64,000 bases of DNA. Origin: TMED14 sp963925545 (GTDB lineage: Bacteria; Bacteroidota; Bacteroidia; Flavobacteriales; Schleiferiaceae). The first letter of the stretch is position 1; every line of letters starts with the position of its first letter. Position numbers and translations under genes: made by a program. A model generated the notes under the pieces. It had not been told where the DNA came from, did no database searches, and was given only the letters and a program-made list of their open reading frames with translations. Positions 45,643 to 54,755 of this stretch are shown here, one piece after another. The stretch spans positions 133,053 through 197,052 of the forward strand of contig CAWUSA010000012.1 in NCBI GenBank assembly GCA_963925545.1, written 5' to 3'.

Positions 45643-46467
45643 CTAGAACTGCCAGAGGTCATGTTCGTAGTTGCGAAGCTCCTCACGGATTCGACGCGAC
45701 TCAAGCAGCTGATCTAATGGGCGGCCATTCTTGTAATCTTTGATTCCTCGATCGTAAACATTGTTCTCCTTGTACACCACAGCATTGAAGTAGCGCATTT
45801 GGAAAATCTGATCAAAGGTCATGCGACGCGTGTTGTTCGATGGGTTGTAAGCTACATGTGTACTCATAGCCTGTCGAGCGTCAGGGAACCAAATCCAAAA
45901 GGTCGGGTAGATTTCACGCGTGCTTGGGTCTTCCACCACAGGTGAAATGCCAATGATGCGATTCTTCATCTCACCGCGTTTCTTGTCAAAGTACCAATCT
46001 GATTTGATCTCCCAGTAACGCAAATCTGGTGCCTTGATTTCAATGGAATCTATGCCAAGAACGATCGATGGATCGTCTGGATCAAGGATGGTGTCAACAC
46101 GGAATAGAATGTCAGCCACCTCTTGTGTGGTCAATGGCATCTCAAAGCGATCGTCCACAAAGACTTCAGAAATAGTTCCTTCAGTCAAGATGGCATCCTT
46201 CAACACGTCAAACAAAGATTTTCTATCTGGCAATGCCTTTACTGGGTAGTAAAGTGGATGGTTGAGTTTCTCTTGAACCTGAATGCGCTCCCACTGACGT
46301 GTGGACCACATGATGTCATCCTGACGGATGAAGCTGTAGGGAATGACTCTTGCGTTAGCGGCGTGCAACTCTCTTTTTGGAGTCAAGCCATCATCCTCAG
46401 GGGTGATGACCTGTCCTGTGGCAAATAAACTGCCAACAAGGATGCAAGTGATGAATAGATGCTTCAT
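45643..46467 (-). CDS. gldN: Type IX secretion/gliding protein GldN
   Basis: 274 residues with a signal peptide. The family features include DIMWSTRQWERI near residue 52, NHPLYYP and FQMRYFNAVVYKENN. GldN (PorN) forms the periplasmic ring with the lipoprotein GldK next to the outer membrane and contacts the GldLM motor. It is the last gene of the block, one base after the gldM stop. Confidence 0.95.
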   Translation of the reverse strand: MKHLFITCILVGSLFATGQVITPEDDGLTPKRELHAANARVIPYSFIRQDDIMWSTRQWERIQVQEKLNHPLYYPVKALPDRKSLFDVLKDAILTEGTISEVFVDDRFEMPLTTQEVADILFRVDTILDPDDPSIVLGIDSIEIKAPDLRYWEIKSDWYFDKKRGEMKNRIIGISPVVEDPSTREIYPTFWIWFPDARQAMSTHVAYNPSNNTRRMTFDQIFQMRYFNAVVYKENNVYDRGIKDYKNGRPLDQLLESRRIREELRNYEHDLWQF

Positions 46468-46468
46468 G

Positions 46469-47986
46469 TTATTGTACGTCGATGGTTATTGGACTGATTT
46501 TATTCAAGCGTGTTCCTTTCGGTGTCTTGGCCTTAATCTTCCTGATAATGACCGTGCTTCCTGGACGGAGGCGCGTGATGCGCTCACGGTATTTTTTCTC
46601 AATGCGGTCGCCAGTGATTTTGATGGGGGCTTGGCCTTCCAGTTTCAATTCAAAGCTTACCACTGTGAGGGCTAAATCGAAAGGAAAGTCCCGGTATTCA
46701 GCTTCAACTTTCGCTTTGCTAAAGAGTGAAGATGACATGACACCTTCCGTCTTTTTGTATACAGAACCCATAGCTTGCGGCAATCCCTTGATGCGGAATT
46801 CTTTTTTGCCAGCAGAGCTAAGTTTGCCATTGGCTTGACGTACGCTTACAGAAATGGTGAGGAGCTTTCCTTTGATCTTGGTAACATCAGCCATGTACTT
46901 GCCATTGCTGCCTGTAACGCCAGGGCCATTGACGACCAAATCTTTGGGTGCTACGCCGGGAACAGAGACTTCCAATGGGTTGTCCACGTTTCGGTACAAC
47001 ACATTCATTTTTGTTGGTGAGATTACCACTGTTGGAGGCGCAACCGTGTAACTGAAGCTGATGGGGTATTTGGTGTCAGAGCCTGGCAGGCTCATGTTGC
47101 CTGAGAAGGTTTTCTCACCTATGCCACTAGCTTTCATTTTGAATTTACCAACACCTAAGTTCACAGAGTCCATCTCAATGTCTTCAAAGATTGGGTTACG
47201 CTTTTGGTCAAACGCTGCAAGGAAAATGTCAGCCTCAAAGAAATCGCCTTGGGTGACAAAGTTGCTTTTGGGGACTACAACTGCACGAGCTGCATCAAAA
47301 CGGATAGTGTTCGCATCAATGTTTGAGTACAAATGCTCAACAATTTTAGCTTCCATGCGTCGGACACGGGATTGGTAATCGGTCATGAAAGGTATAATTC
47401 CAGCCAATGGCAATTCGCCAAATGTGGCGCGCTCCCATGACTCTTTGGTGCCATCTTCCGTGACGTCATTTAGATCAAAAGTGGCATCTAAAGCAGCGAT
47501 TATCTCCTCATCACCATCTGCCTGAATCTTCATGAAATCTTTGTATGAAGAAAGGGTTTCCTTGATGGATTGACCCATGCCTTCACCCCCAATAGCTTTA
47601 GCATTAAGCAAGTAGTTTTCTGCGTAATCCCTGTTGCTGGCACCTTTTAGGCGACCAGTTTCCGGGTCACGTCCACCGGTCTCTTTGATCAAAGTAAGCT
47701 TGGCCCCCTTCAGCATGTCAAAAATCTCAGATGTTTCCACCTTGACTTGCTTAGCCCGGTCATTGAACTCAATCGCACGTGGGTTGTCAACAGTGGCATT
47801 GTCCAAAGCTGTGTACAGGGTTTCTGTACCGCGATGCACGGTCTTCACAGTCTCTTCCATGCCGGAATTCAGCTTGTGAAGTACCTTTAAGATGTCCTGT
47901 GATACATTGAGGGCAAGCATTGCCGTCAAGACCAAGTACATCATATTGATCATCTTTTGTCTTGGAGAAAGTTTTCCTGATGCCAT
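46469..47986 (-). CDS. gldM: Type IX secretion motor protein GldM
   Basis: 505 residues. An N-terminal membrane helix (MINMMYLVLTAMLALNVS) and a long periplasmic part of four domains are as in GldM/PorM; the helix forms the rotor inside the GldL pentamer and transmits proton-motive force to the outer-membrane complex. The opening MASGKLSPRQKMIN is highly conserved. It lies 42 bases after gldL. Confidence 0.96.
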   Translation of the reverse strand: MASGKLSPRQKMINMMYLVLTAMLALNVSQDILKVLHKLNSGMEETVKTVHRGTETLYTALDNATVDNPRAIEFNDRAKQVKVETSEIFDMLKGAKLTLIKETGGRDPETGRLKGASNRDYAENYLLNAKAIGGEGMGQSIKETLSSYKDFMKIQADGDEEIIAALDATFDLNDVTEDGTKESWERATFGELPLAGIIPFMTDYQSRVRRMEAKIVEHLYSNIDANTIRFDAARAVVVPKSNFVTQGDFFEADIFLAAFDQKRNPIFEDIEMDSVNLGVGKFKMKASGIGEKTFSGNMSLPGSDTKYPISFSYTVAPPTVVISPTKMNVLYRNVDNPLEVSVPGVAPKDLVVNGPGVTGSNGKYMADVTKIKGKLLTISVSVRQANGKLSSAGKKEFRIKGLPQAMGSVYKKTEGVMSSSLFSKAKVEAEYRDFPFDLALTVVSFELKLEGQAPIKITGDRIEKKYRERITRLRPGSTVIIRKIKAKTPKGTRLNKISPITIDVQ

Positions 47987-48028
47987 CTTCTGAACTTAAG
48001 GATTGATATTTTGAGAGATCGAGTTTGC

Positions 48029-48685
48029 TTAGCTGCGATTCAAATTCATGGCAGCAAGCATGTTGCCATAGACTGAATTCAACTGAGTCAAGTTGCCAGC
48101 CATCTTTTCAACTTCTGTAGCCAAGGCTTCAGATTGTTGTCCAGCACTGCCCAATTTCTCCATCAAGTTGTTTTGCATCTCCATCTGGTTAGTGGAGTTT
48201 TCTAATTGTACTGAATACAAAGCGTTCAATGCCTCCATGCTTTTCGCTGCTTCAGTGAGTTGCTCAGAGTAGGCAGCTGATGCACCAGCAGCATCGGCTG
48301 CATTGTTCAAGGATGCAGCTGTATCACTCAGTTTTCGCATGCCATCACTTAAGCTGTCAATCAATTCAGGTCCAATCTTAGCTTCAGCCATCATTTTATC
48401 CAACTCCTGGGTCACGGTGCCACGTGGTCCATTGCCAGAACCTTCTTCATCAATCGATAATTCAGGGTATATCAAGCTCCAGTCGTAGTCCTTTGCTGGT
48501 GCCTCAAAAGCAGAAATAAAGAAGATCACTGCTTCTGTGGTCAAACCAATAATTAGCATTTGGTCAGCACCTTTGAGGTGAAGAATTTTAAACAAAGCAC
48601 CAAGAATAACAATTGCAGCACCAATACCGTAAAGTTTGGCCATGAAATTCTTGAAGCGTTTTCCGTTGACGTTAATTAGAGCCAT
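48029..48685 (-). CDS. gldL: Type IX secretion motor protein GldL
   Basis: 218 residues. Two transmembrane helices (about 18-35 and 42-60) with the conserved glutamate in TTEAVIFFISAFE, the proposed proton-binding residue, and a cytoplasmic coiled coil (about 110-215). With GldM it forms the proton-driven motor of type IX secretion and gliding. Gap of 43 bases to gldK. Confidence 0.96.
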   Translation of the reverse strand: MALINVNGKRFKNFMAKLYGIGAAIVILGALFKILHLKGADQMLIIGLTTEAVIFFISAFEAPAKDYDWSLIYPELSIDEEGSGNGPRGTVTQELDKMMAEAKIGPELIDSLSDGMRKLSDTAASLNNAADAAGASAAYSEQLTEAAKSMEALNALYSVQLENSTNQMEMQNNLMEKLGSAGQQSEALATEVEKMAGNLTQLNSVYGNMLAAMNLNRS

Positions 48686-48728
48686 GAGGATTGAGTTTAG
48701 AGATTGGAGTTATGTTAGAGGAGGTCGG

Positions 48729-50156
48729 TTAAAAGTCAGATGCATCGCGTCCAAGGAAGCTTTGCACGGTTCGGAAGCCAATGAATGACTTGCTTGTGTC
48801 TTGGTATTCATATTCACGAGCGCCTACTTGCATGTAAGCAGCAATGTCCTTCCAAGACCCACCGCGAATCACTTTCCGCTTTAGCGTTTCAGGGTCAGAG
48901 TCATTTGCGTTGTATTTGAAATCTGGGTTGAAGTCGGCCACATAAGCATAACTCACCTCATCCCACGCTGTGCTTGTCCACTCAGCAACATTGCCGGCCA
49001 TGTTGTACAAACCATAGCCATTGGGCTCATAGCTGGTAACCTTCAAAGGATGAAAACCGCCATCTGCCGTCAGGTTGCCGCGTGAGGGCTTGAAGTTGGC
49101 AAGGAAACAGCCTTTGCTGTTAGTTGTGTATGGACCACCCCAAGGGTAAGTTGTGAGCTCACGGCCACCGCGGGCAGCGTATTCCCACTCAGACTCTGTA
49201 GGTAAACGGAATTCGTTTTCCTGGAAGTCTTTGTTACTTTTCAAGTAGCCATTGCGGTAACCTGTTCTCCAGTTACAAAAGGCCATGGCTTGCTTCCAGC
49301 TGATGCCAACTACAGGGTAGTTGTCATAGGCAGGGTGCCAGAAGTAGTTGTCGTGCATCTGCTCATTAAAAGAGTAGGTGAAATCAGCCAACCACACCAA
49401 AGTATCTGGGTAAATGTTCACGGTCTCAGAACGGAAGAAGCTGCTACGATCTGATTCAGCCTGCCCTTCTTTGATATAATCGCGGTAGGAGAAGGTGCGT
49501 CCATCACCGTCTGCGTCATTGAAGTCATTACTGAAGCGATTGTCTTTGCTTGCAGCAGCCTTCTTGTCCATCCAGAAATAGAGGTAGTTCATTTGACGAG
49601 CATCAAGCATACGGCCACCGAGGTAGCGCTCTTCCGGCGCGAGATACATGGTCTCCATTACTTCAGCATACTCCAAAGATGGGTAGCGACGCGTGGTCCA
49701 CTCTAGCTTGCGCCCCCAGTCTAAATGCGTTTGCATGGAATCAGGGTACTCAAGGCCAACGTACTCTTCAAAGTAGGTGGGGTTGTTCATGTCCGTGTAA
49801 TCAACGTACTCAAATTCCTCAACCAAGCCTTCAGCCAATCGGTAGCGTAAAATGGAATCACGCACCCAACGAACAAACTGTCGGTACTCATTGTTAGAAA
49901 TTTCGGTTTCATCCATGTAATAGGGAGAGACCGAGACGGTTTTGGTGGGCGCAGTCAATGTGACAGGCACATCAACATCTGAGTTACCCATGTTGAATGA
50001 GCCCTGTGGAATGAAAACCATGCCATAGGGGTCAGAAGGGTAGAAGTCGGGGCGGTTTTGAACGCCAACAAGCTCGCCGTGATCAGTTCCGGAGCATGCC
50101 GCAAGCAGCAGGACGGTAAAAGCCGACAGGAGTTGTTTTAAGTGCGTGTTATTCAT
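48729..50156 (-). CDS. gldK: Type IX secretion lipoprotein GldK
   Basis: 475 residues with lipobox LLAAC (cysteine 21). The body is a formylglycine-generating-enzyme (SUMF1) fold: FIPQGSFNMG, MDETEISNNEYRQFV, NWRTGYRNG, RLPTESEWEYAARGG and GNVAEWTSTAW are visible. In GldK this fold is structural, forming the ring with GldN under the outer membrane. It follows porP by 35 bases. Confidence 0.96.
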   Translation of the reverse strand: MNNTHLKQLLSAFTVLLLAACSGTDHGELVGVQNRPDFYPSDPYGMVFIPQGSFNMGNSDVDVPVTLTAPTKTVSVSPYYMDETEISNNEYRQFVRWVRDSILRYRLAEGLVEEFEYVDYTDMNNPTYFEEYVGLEYPDSMQTHLDWGRKLEWTTRRYPSLEYAEVMETMYLAPEERYLGGRMLDARQMNYLYFWMDKKAAASKDNRFSNDFNDADGDGRTFSYRDYIKEGQAESDRSSFFRSETVNIYPDTLVWLADFTYSFNEQMHDNYFWHPAYDNYPVVGISWKQAMAFCNWRTGYRNGYLKSNKDFQENEFRLPTESEWEYAARGGRELTTYPWGGPYTTNSKGCFLANFKPSRGNLTADGGFHPLKVTSYEPNGYGLYNMAGNVAEWTSTAWDEVSYAYVADFNPDFKYNANDSDPETLKRKVIRGGSWKDIAAYMQVGAREYEYQDTSKSFIGFRTVQSFLGRDASDF

Positions 50157-50191
50157 ATGCTATCTAGTTAACGTCTAAATCAGTTGCGATA

Positions 50192-51136
50192 TTACAAAAA
50201 TATGGGGTTTCGGTAACTACCATTGATGCGAGGTTTTACCTCGATGTTGAAACAGTAATTGAAAAAGACCTCATGCGAGCCTGAAGAATAGGCGGCAAGC
50301 GGAGAGGTTGTAATGTCGTAGGAGTAGCATGCGCGTAGGTCGGGCATGATTTGGTAGCCCATCATAAGGGACAGCGCATCCTGGTTTCTGTAGCCCAATC
50401 CAGCGAATATTTTACCCCGCAATTCTGCAGTGAGACTGAGATCAACAGTAAGATTGGAATTTAAATCTGACTTGAGCAAGGTGCTCGGTGAGATGGTGAT
50501 GCCAGAATTGGGCAATTCAATGTGCATGCCGCCAGTGAGGTAGTAATGCATTTTGCTTTTGTAACGGGCAGTCTGTCCGGGGAATCGCGCCTCACTTTGC
50601 AGCATGCGGCTTGTTGAAAGGCCTGCGTACCAAAGAGGTGTGCCGTAATGCATACCAAAGTTCAATTCTGGGGTCATTGCATCGCCAGCCCTTAGAATGC
50701 TAGGATCTGAAGCTCCAGCCGTTCCATCGGGGTAAATCCAGTTAGCGGTCTTGACATTTTTGTTCCTGAAATCGATAGCCAGGCCAATTCCAAGCTTGCC
50801 AGCACCTAAATCCATTTGGTAGGCATAGCCCAAGGCCGCAGAAATATCTTGAAATACCCCAATTTGATCATTCACAATGCTAACAAGCAGTCCGCCGTGT
50901 AGAATGGAGAGGGGAATATTGGCATTTATCGCCTGTGAAACCGGCGCGTCATCAAAGCCAACCCACTGTGATCGGTTACCCAAATTCAAACATATGGCAT
51001 CAGAATATCCTGCTACGCCAGGGTTGAATCCAATCTTATTGTTGTAGTACTGAGTGAATTGCACGTCCTGCTGCGCAAATGCTGCGCTGCTGATGCAAAT
51101 CAATACTCCGGAAAAAAATGTCTGACGTAGGGTCAT
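50192..51136 (-). CDS. PorP/SprF family type IX secretion membrane protein
   Basis: 314 residues with a signal peptide (to about AFA, residue 21). QDVQFTQYYNNKIGFNPGVAGYSD is the family opening and the rest is an outer-membrane beta barrel. PorP/SprF proteins help secrete or anchor particular type IX cargo such as adhesins; the copy next to gldK usually corresponds to PorP. It precedes gldK in the same direction. Confidence 0.92.
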   Translation of the reverse strand: MTLRQTFFSGVLICISSAAFAQQDVQFTQYYNNKIGFNPGVAGYSDAICLNLGNRSQWVGFDDAPVSQAINANIPLSILHGGLLVSIVNDQIGVFQDISAALGYAYQMDLGAGKLGIGLAIDFRNKNVKTANWIYPDGTAGASDPSILRAGDAMTPELNFGMHYGTPLWYAGLSTSRMLQSEARFPGQTARYKSKMHYYLTGGMHIELPNSGITISPSTLLKSDLNSNLTVDLSLTAELRGKIFAGLGYRNQDALSLMMGYQIMPDLRACYSYDITTSPLAAYSSGSHEVFFNYCFNIEVKPRINGSYRNPIFL

Positions 51137-51195
51137 TCAGGCATGAAATTAGGCCTCTAAAATAACAATAATCTACCAGAAAGTAAAGATTAATG

Positions 51196-52326
51196 TTAGA
51201 TGGCACGCCGACTGGCCTTCCACCAGCGGTCGGGAATGTCACCTTGAAGCGCTTGAAGGTAATCCTCGTGACTGCATGGAATCATGCTTTTCCTTGCCGA
51301 TTCAGATGGACTGGCAGGGACAACCATCCACCAACGCTCTGACAGTGGTGATTTGTAGAAGACCATTTCATGCCCTTCATCCCCTTCCAGCCAGACTGTA
51401 AACTTGAGGTAGTCCTTCACTGGCCGATGCGGGTAATCGCCTTTGCGCCATTGAATGCCTTCAGCGATGTACCAGATGCCTTGCGCTAAGGCCATGGCGT
51501 TGTGCCCATGCGGGTCAAGTGTTGGGTAATAGCCTGTGAGCATCAACGATGAGGATTTGTCGCTCATGCCTGCGTAACGCATGGCTTGACAAAAGTCCAC
51601 CGAGCTCAGGCCGTTGGGGTTGGGGCTAGTCTGCCCGGCGGCGTCCACTGAGCCCATGCTGGCGTTGTCTGCAACAATGATGTCCATATCGCGAAGTAGG
51701 GGCTCTGCCGCCGCCATGGAGCCTTTAATTTGGCCAATTCGGAGGGCCTCAAAGTGCATTTTTTCCATGATGGTCAAAGTTTCCTCTGGCACGAAATAGG
51801 TTTGGTAGGCCAGGCAAGCCAAGTGGAAAAGGTGGTAGGGCTTTGACATCAATACGTGGGTGAGCCAATTGCTGGCATCTGCCGCTTGGTTGTCATCTCC
51901 CATGGCGATGCCTGAGCTGATCACAGCCATGTTCACCAATTGCTCAAGGCTAGCGTAAGCCTTGTAAAGGCCAAGTGCGTCTTGACTTTGTCCGCCAATG
52001 AAGATAGGAATGCATTGCCGCTGGATGAGCTCTTTCGCGACATCCTCTATCGCAACCAGGGTGTCAACATGGTCGCGCCCTGCAGGCACGTTGCCCAAGT
52101 CAGCAAAGTCAAAGTCCCAAGCACCCTTTTGCAAGGTGTAGAGCTGTTGACGGATGGCATTGGCTGCCTGGTGTTCGCCATTGGCGTCAGGTAGGCCGAT
52201 CAATGCCAATCGGCACGCCTTCACATCAGGCAAGCCATTGGCATCATGCATCATCATGGTTTGACCGATGGATGAAATGTCCTCAGGAAGCAGCAGGTCA
52301 GCAGGTTGAAGAATATCCTCCCACAT
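51196..52326 (-). CDS. Arginase/formimidoylglutamase-fold protein with degenerate metal site
   Basis: 376 residues from the ATG at 52,326, which shares one base with the topA stop; a GTG three bases upstream is also possible. The fold is that of the ureohydrolase family, but the metal-binding motifs are not canonical: GGQSQD stands where active members have GGDHS, and VADNASMGSVDAAG where they have the SxDxDxxDP element. The C-terminal part (SPLSERWWMVVP, PCSHEDYLQALQGDIPDRWW) is typical of a Bacteroidota group found beside topA and type IX genes. It may be catalytically inactive. It lies between topA and porP. Confidence 0.82.
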   Translation of the reverse strand: MWEDILQPADLLLPEDISSIGQTMMMHDANGLPDVKACRLALIGLPDANGEHQAANAIRQQLYTLQKGAWDFDFADLGNVPAGRDHVDTLVAIEDVAKELIQRQCIPIFIGGQSQDALGLYKAYASLEQLVNMAVISSGIAMGDDNQAADASNWLTHVLMSKPYHLFHLACLAYQTYFVPEETLTIMEKMHFEALRIGQIKGSMAAAEPLLRDMDIIVADNASMGSVDAAGQTSPNPNGLSSVDFCQAMRYAGMSDKSSSLMLTGYYPTLDPHGHNAMALAQGIWYIAEGIQWRKGDYPHRPVKDYLKFTVWLEGDEGHEMVFYKSPLSERWWMVVPASPSESARKSMIPCSHEDYLQALQGDIPDRWWKASRRAI

Positions 52327-54644
52327 CACTTCTTGGCTTTACCCTTGCGGCCTTTTTTTGGCTTGGATGCAGCCTCCTCAATCAAGGCCAGTGCTGCTTC
52401 ATAAGTCAGGCTTTCGGGCTCCACATCCTTGGGGATGGTGACATTTTTCTTCTCAAACTTGAGGTAAGGTCCATATCGGCCATTGAGCACGCGAATTTCG
52501 CCTTTGTCACCGTCCAGGGTGGCAATATTTGCCTTGCGATCTGCTTCAAGCTTGGCCTCAATCAACACCATGGCCTCTGTCAGGTTGATGGTGTAAGGGG
52601 ATTGCTCTTCAGGGATGCTGGCAAAGGTTTTGCTCATCTGCACATAAGGGCCAAAACGGCCTAGGTTTGCTTTGATATCAACGCCTTCATGGCTACCAAG
52701 AACCCGTGGCATCTTCAGTAACTCTAATGCCTCATCCAAGGTGATGGTTTCAATGGAAAGCTCCGCAGGGATGCTGACAAATTTTGCTTTTTCCGTTTCA
52801 GTGGTTTCGCCCACCTGCACTACAGGTCCATAGCGGGCCAGTCGGGCAATGACTTTTTTGCCAGTTTTTGGCTGTTCACCCAGGGACCGTTCCCCTTTCT
52901 CTGGATCCACGTCCTTGGTGATGCCAACCGTTTCAATGAATGGCTTGTAGAACGAATTGATCACCTCAGTCCATGATACCTGGCCGCTAGCGACCAAGTC
53001 AAATTCTTGTTCAATATTTGCAGTGAAGGCGTAGTCCATCACCGTGTCAAAATGGCTAATCAGGAAATCAGTAACCACATTGCCAATGTCCGTAGGAACC
53101 AGGCGGCCCTTGTTGGCACCAAATTTCTCTTGAATCACTTCCCATGACCAGCTGCCTCCTTCAAATGAGCCTATGGTCACATCGCGAACCTTGCCGTCCA
53201 AGGTGCCTTTTTGCACATAGGCGCGCTTTTGGATGGTGGTAATGGTTGGGGCATAGGTTGACGGTCTGCCAATGCCTTTTTCTTCCAAGGCTTTGACCAA
53301 ACTGGCCTCTGTATAGCGACCCTTGGGTCGGGTGAAGCGCTGACTGGCTTTTGCGCCAAGCAAAGTCACGTTGCCACCTTCAATCAATGCGGGCAGCAAG
53401 CCTACTTCAGCTTCTGACTCATCCTTGCCCTCGAGGTATACTTTCATGAAGCCATCAAAGGCCACCATTTCGCCTCGGGCCACAAACCGAACCCCGCCTT
53501 GGTTGTCTAAGTGAGCTACGGTGCGATCAATTTTTGCATCAGCCATCTGGCTGGCTAAGGTGCGTCGACGAATCAAGGTGTACAGTTTCTCTTCAGCCTC
53601 ATCATTGCCACCAGTTTTGATCGACAAGTCTGTTGGGCGAATTGCTTCGTGAGCCTCTTGTGCACCTTTAGATTTGGTGCTAAACTTCCGCGTGTGAACG
53701 TAATTCTCACCGTAGGATTCTGTGATGGCTGCAGCAGCCAAGCCAAGGGCTTCCTCAGATAGGTTCACGGAATCTGTCCGCATGTAAGTGATCAAACCAA
53801 CTTCATAAAGTTTCTGAGCAACCGACATGGTTCGGTTCACAGAGAAACCCAATTTTCTTGAAGCTTCTTGTTGGAGCGTGCTTGTGGTGAAGGGGGCAGC
53901 AGGCTTTCGAGTGCCAGTCTTCTTGGTCAAAGAAGCGACATGAAACGGGCTGGCTTGCAGGTTGTCAAGCTGTGCTTGCACGGCGTCACTATTTTCAGCT
54001 TGACCGGACCAATCGGCCTTGAAAGCTTCACCTTCTGCATTGCTGAATTGTCCTTCTACTTTGAAATCGGTGACAGGAACAAAAGCATGGATGTCACGTT
54101 CACGTTCCACAATCAGGCGAACGGCAACGGACTGCACTCGTCCAGCGCTCAACCCACTTTTCACCTTGCGCCACAAGATGGGTGAGAGCTCAAAGCCAAC
54201 GATGCGATCTAAGACCCGTCGGGCCTGCTGCGCATTGACTAGGTCCATGTCTACATGGCGAGGGTTCTCAATGGCACGGGTGATAGCTTTTTTGGTGATT
54301 TCGTTGAAAACAATGCGCTTGGTTTTTGCGGGGTCAAGCGACAAGGCCTCAGCCAGATGCCATGCGATGGCCTCTCCTTCACGGTCTTCATCGGACGCGA
54401 GCCAGACGGTGTCGCAAGACTTCACCCATTTTTTCAAATCGCGAACAATGTCCTTTTTGTCCTTGCTGATTTCATAATCTGGCATGAAGTGATTCTCTAT
54501 ATCAATGCCCATTGAATTGCTACCACCCTTGGTTAAATCACGGATGTGACCAAAGCTGGAGGCCACCTTGAAATCAGGGCCTAAAAATTTCTCAATGGTT
54601 TTCGCCTTAGCAGGCGATTCGACGATAACTAAGTTAGATGGCAT
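52326..54644 (-). CDS. topA: DNA topoisomerase I
   Basis: 772 residues. Toprim domain (VESPAKAKTIEKFLG, SDEDREGEAIAWHL) and the active-site Tyr287 in ITYMRTDS. Instead of Cys4 zinc fingers the C-terminus has several repeats containing GRFGPYVQ or GRYGPYLK, and a lysine-rich tail (KPKKGRKGKAKK). It relaxes negative supercoils. It may head the transcript that runs into the type IX genes. A sequence TTAATTTG (54,665-54,672 on the minus strand), one base off consensus, is a possible -7 box. Confidence 0.96.
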   Translation of the reverse strand: MPSNLVIVESPAKAKTIEKFLGPDFKVASSFGHIRDLTKGGSNSMGIDIENHFMPDYEISKDKKDIVRDLKKWVKSCDTVWLASDEDREGEAIAWHLAEALSLDPAKTKRIVFNEITKKAITRAIENPRHVDMDLVNAQQARRVLDRIVGFELSPILWRKVKSGLSAGRVQSVAVRLIVERERDIHAFVPVTDFKVEGQFSNAEGEAFKADWSGQAENSDAVQAQLDNLQASPFHVASLTKKTGTRKPAAPFTTSTLQQEASRKLGFSVNRTMSVAQKLYEVGLITYMRTDSVNLSEEALGLAAAAITESYGENYVHTRKFSTKSKGAQEAHEAIRPTDLSIKTGGNDEAEEKLYTLIRRRTLASQMADAKIDRTVAHLDNQGGVRFVARGEMVAFDGFMKVYLEGKDESEAEVGLLPALIEGGNVTLLGAKASQRFTRPKGRYTEASLVKALEEKGIGRPSTYAPTITTIQKRAYVQKGTLDGKVRDVTIGSFEGGSWSWEVIQEKFGANKGRLVPTDIGNVVTDFLISHFDTVMDYAFTANIEQEFDLVASGQVSWTEVINSFYKPFIETVGITKDVDPEKGERSLGEQPKTGKKVIARLARYGPVVQVGETTETEKAKFVSIPAELSIETITLDEALELLKMPRVLGSHEGVDIKANLGRFGPYVQMSKTFASIPEEQSPYTINLTEAMVLIEAKLEADRKANIATLDGDKGEIRVLNGRYGPYLKFEKKNVTIPKDVEPESLTYEAALALIEEAASKPKKGRKGKAKK

Positions 54645-54724
54645 ACTCTCGGGGTTTTGAACCGCAAATTAAACCCCCAATTCCCATATAAACACGTAAA
54701 ATTTTACTTCTGCCATTTTGTCAC

Positions 54725-54751
54725 TTGGTCCGGACGTAGTCCGTAGATTTG
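54725..54751 (+). promoter_or_regulatory. Promoter of the miaB operon with spacer inverted repeat
   Basis: TTG (54,725-54,727), 16 bases, then TAGATTTG (54,744-54,751), an exact match to the -33/-7 consensus. The -7 box ends 4 bases before the miaB ATG, so the mRNA should be leaderless. The spacer contains a perfect inverted repeat CGGAC-GTA-GTCCG (54,731-54,743), a possible operator. Confidence 0.7.
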
Positions 54752-54755
54752 CCAA

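Noticed and set aside
51196..52326. Functional formimidoylglutamase or arginase (hutG, rocF)
   Set aside because: The canonical metal-binding motifs are not present and no histidine or arginine catabolic genes are nearby, so no gene symbol is given.
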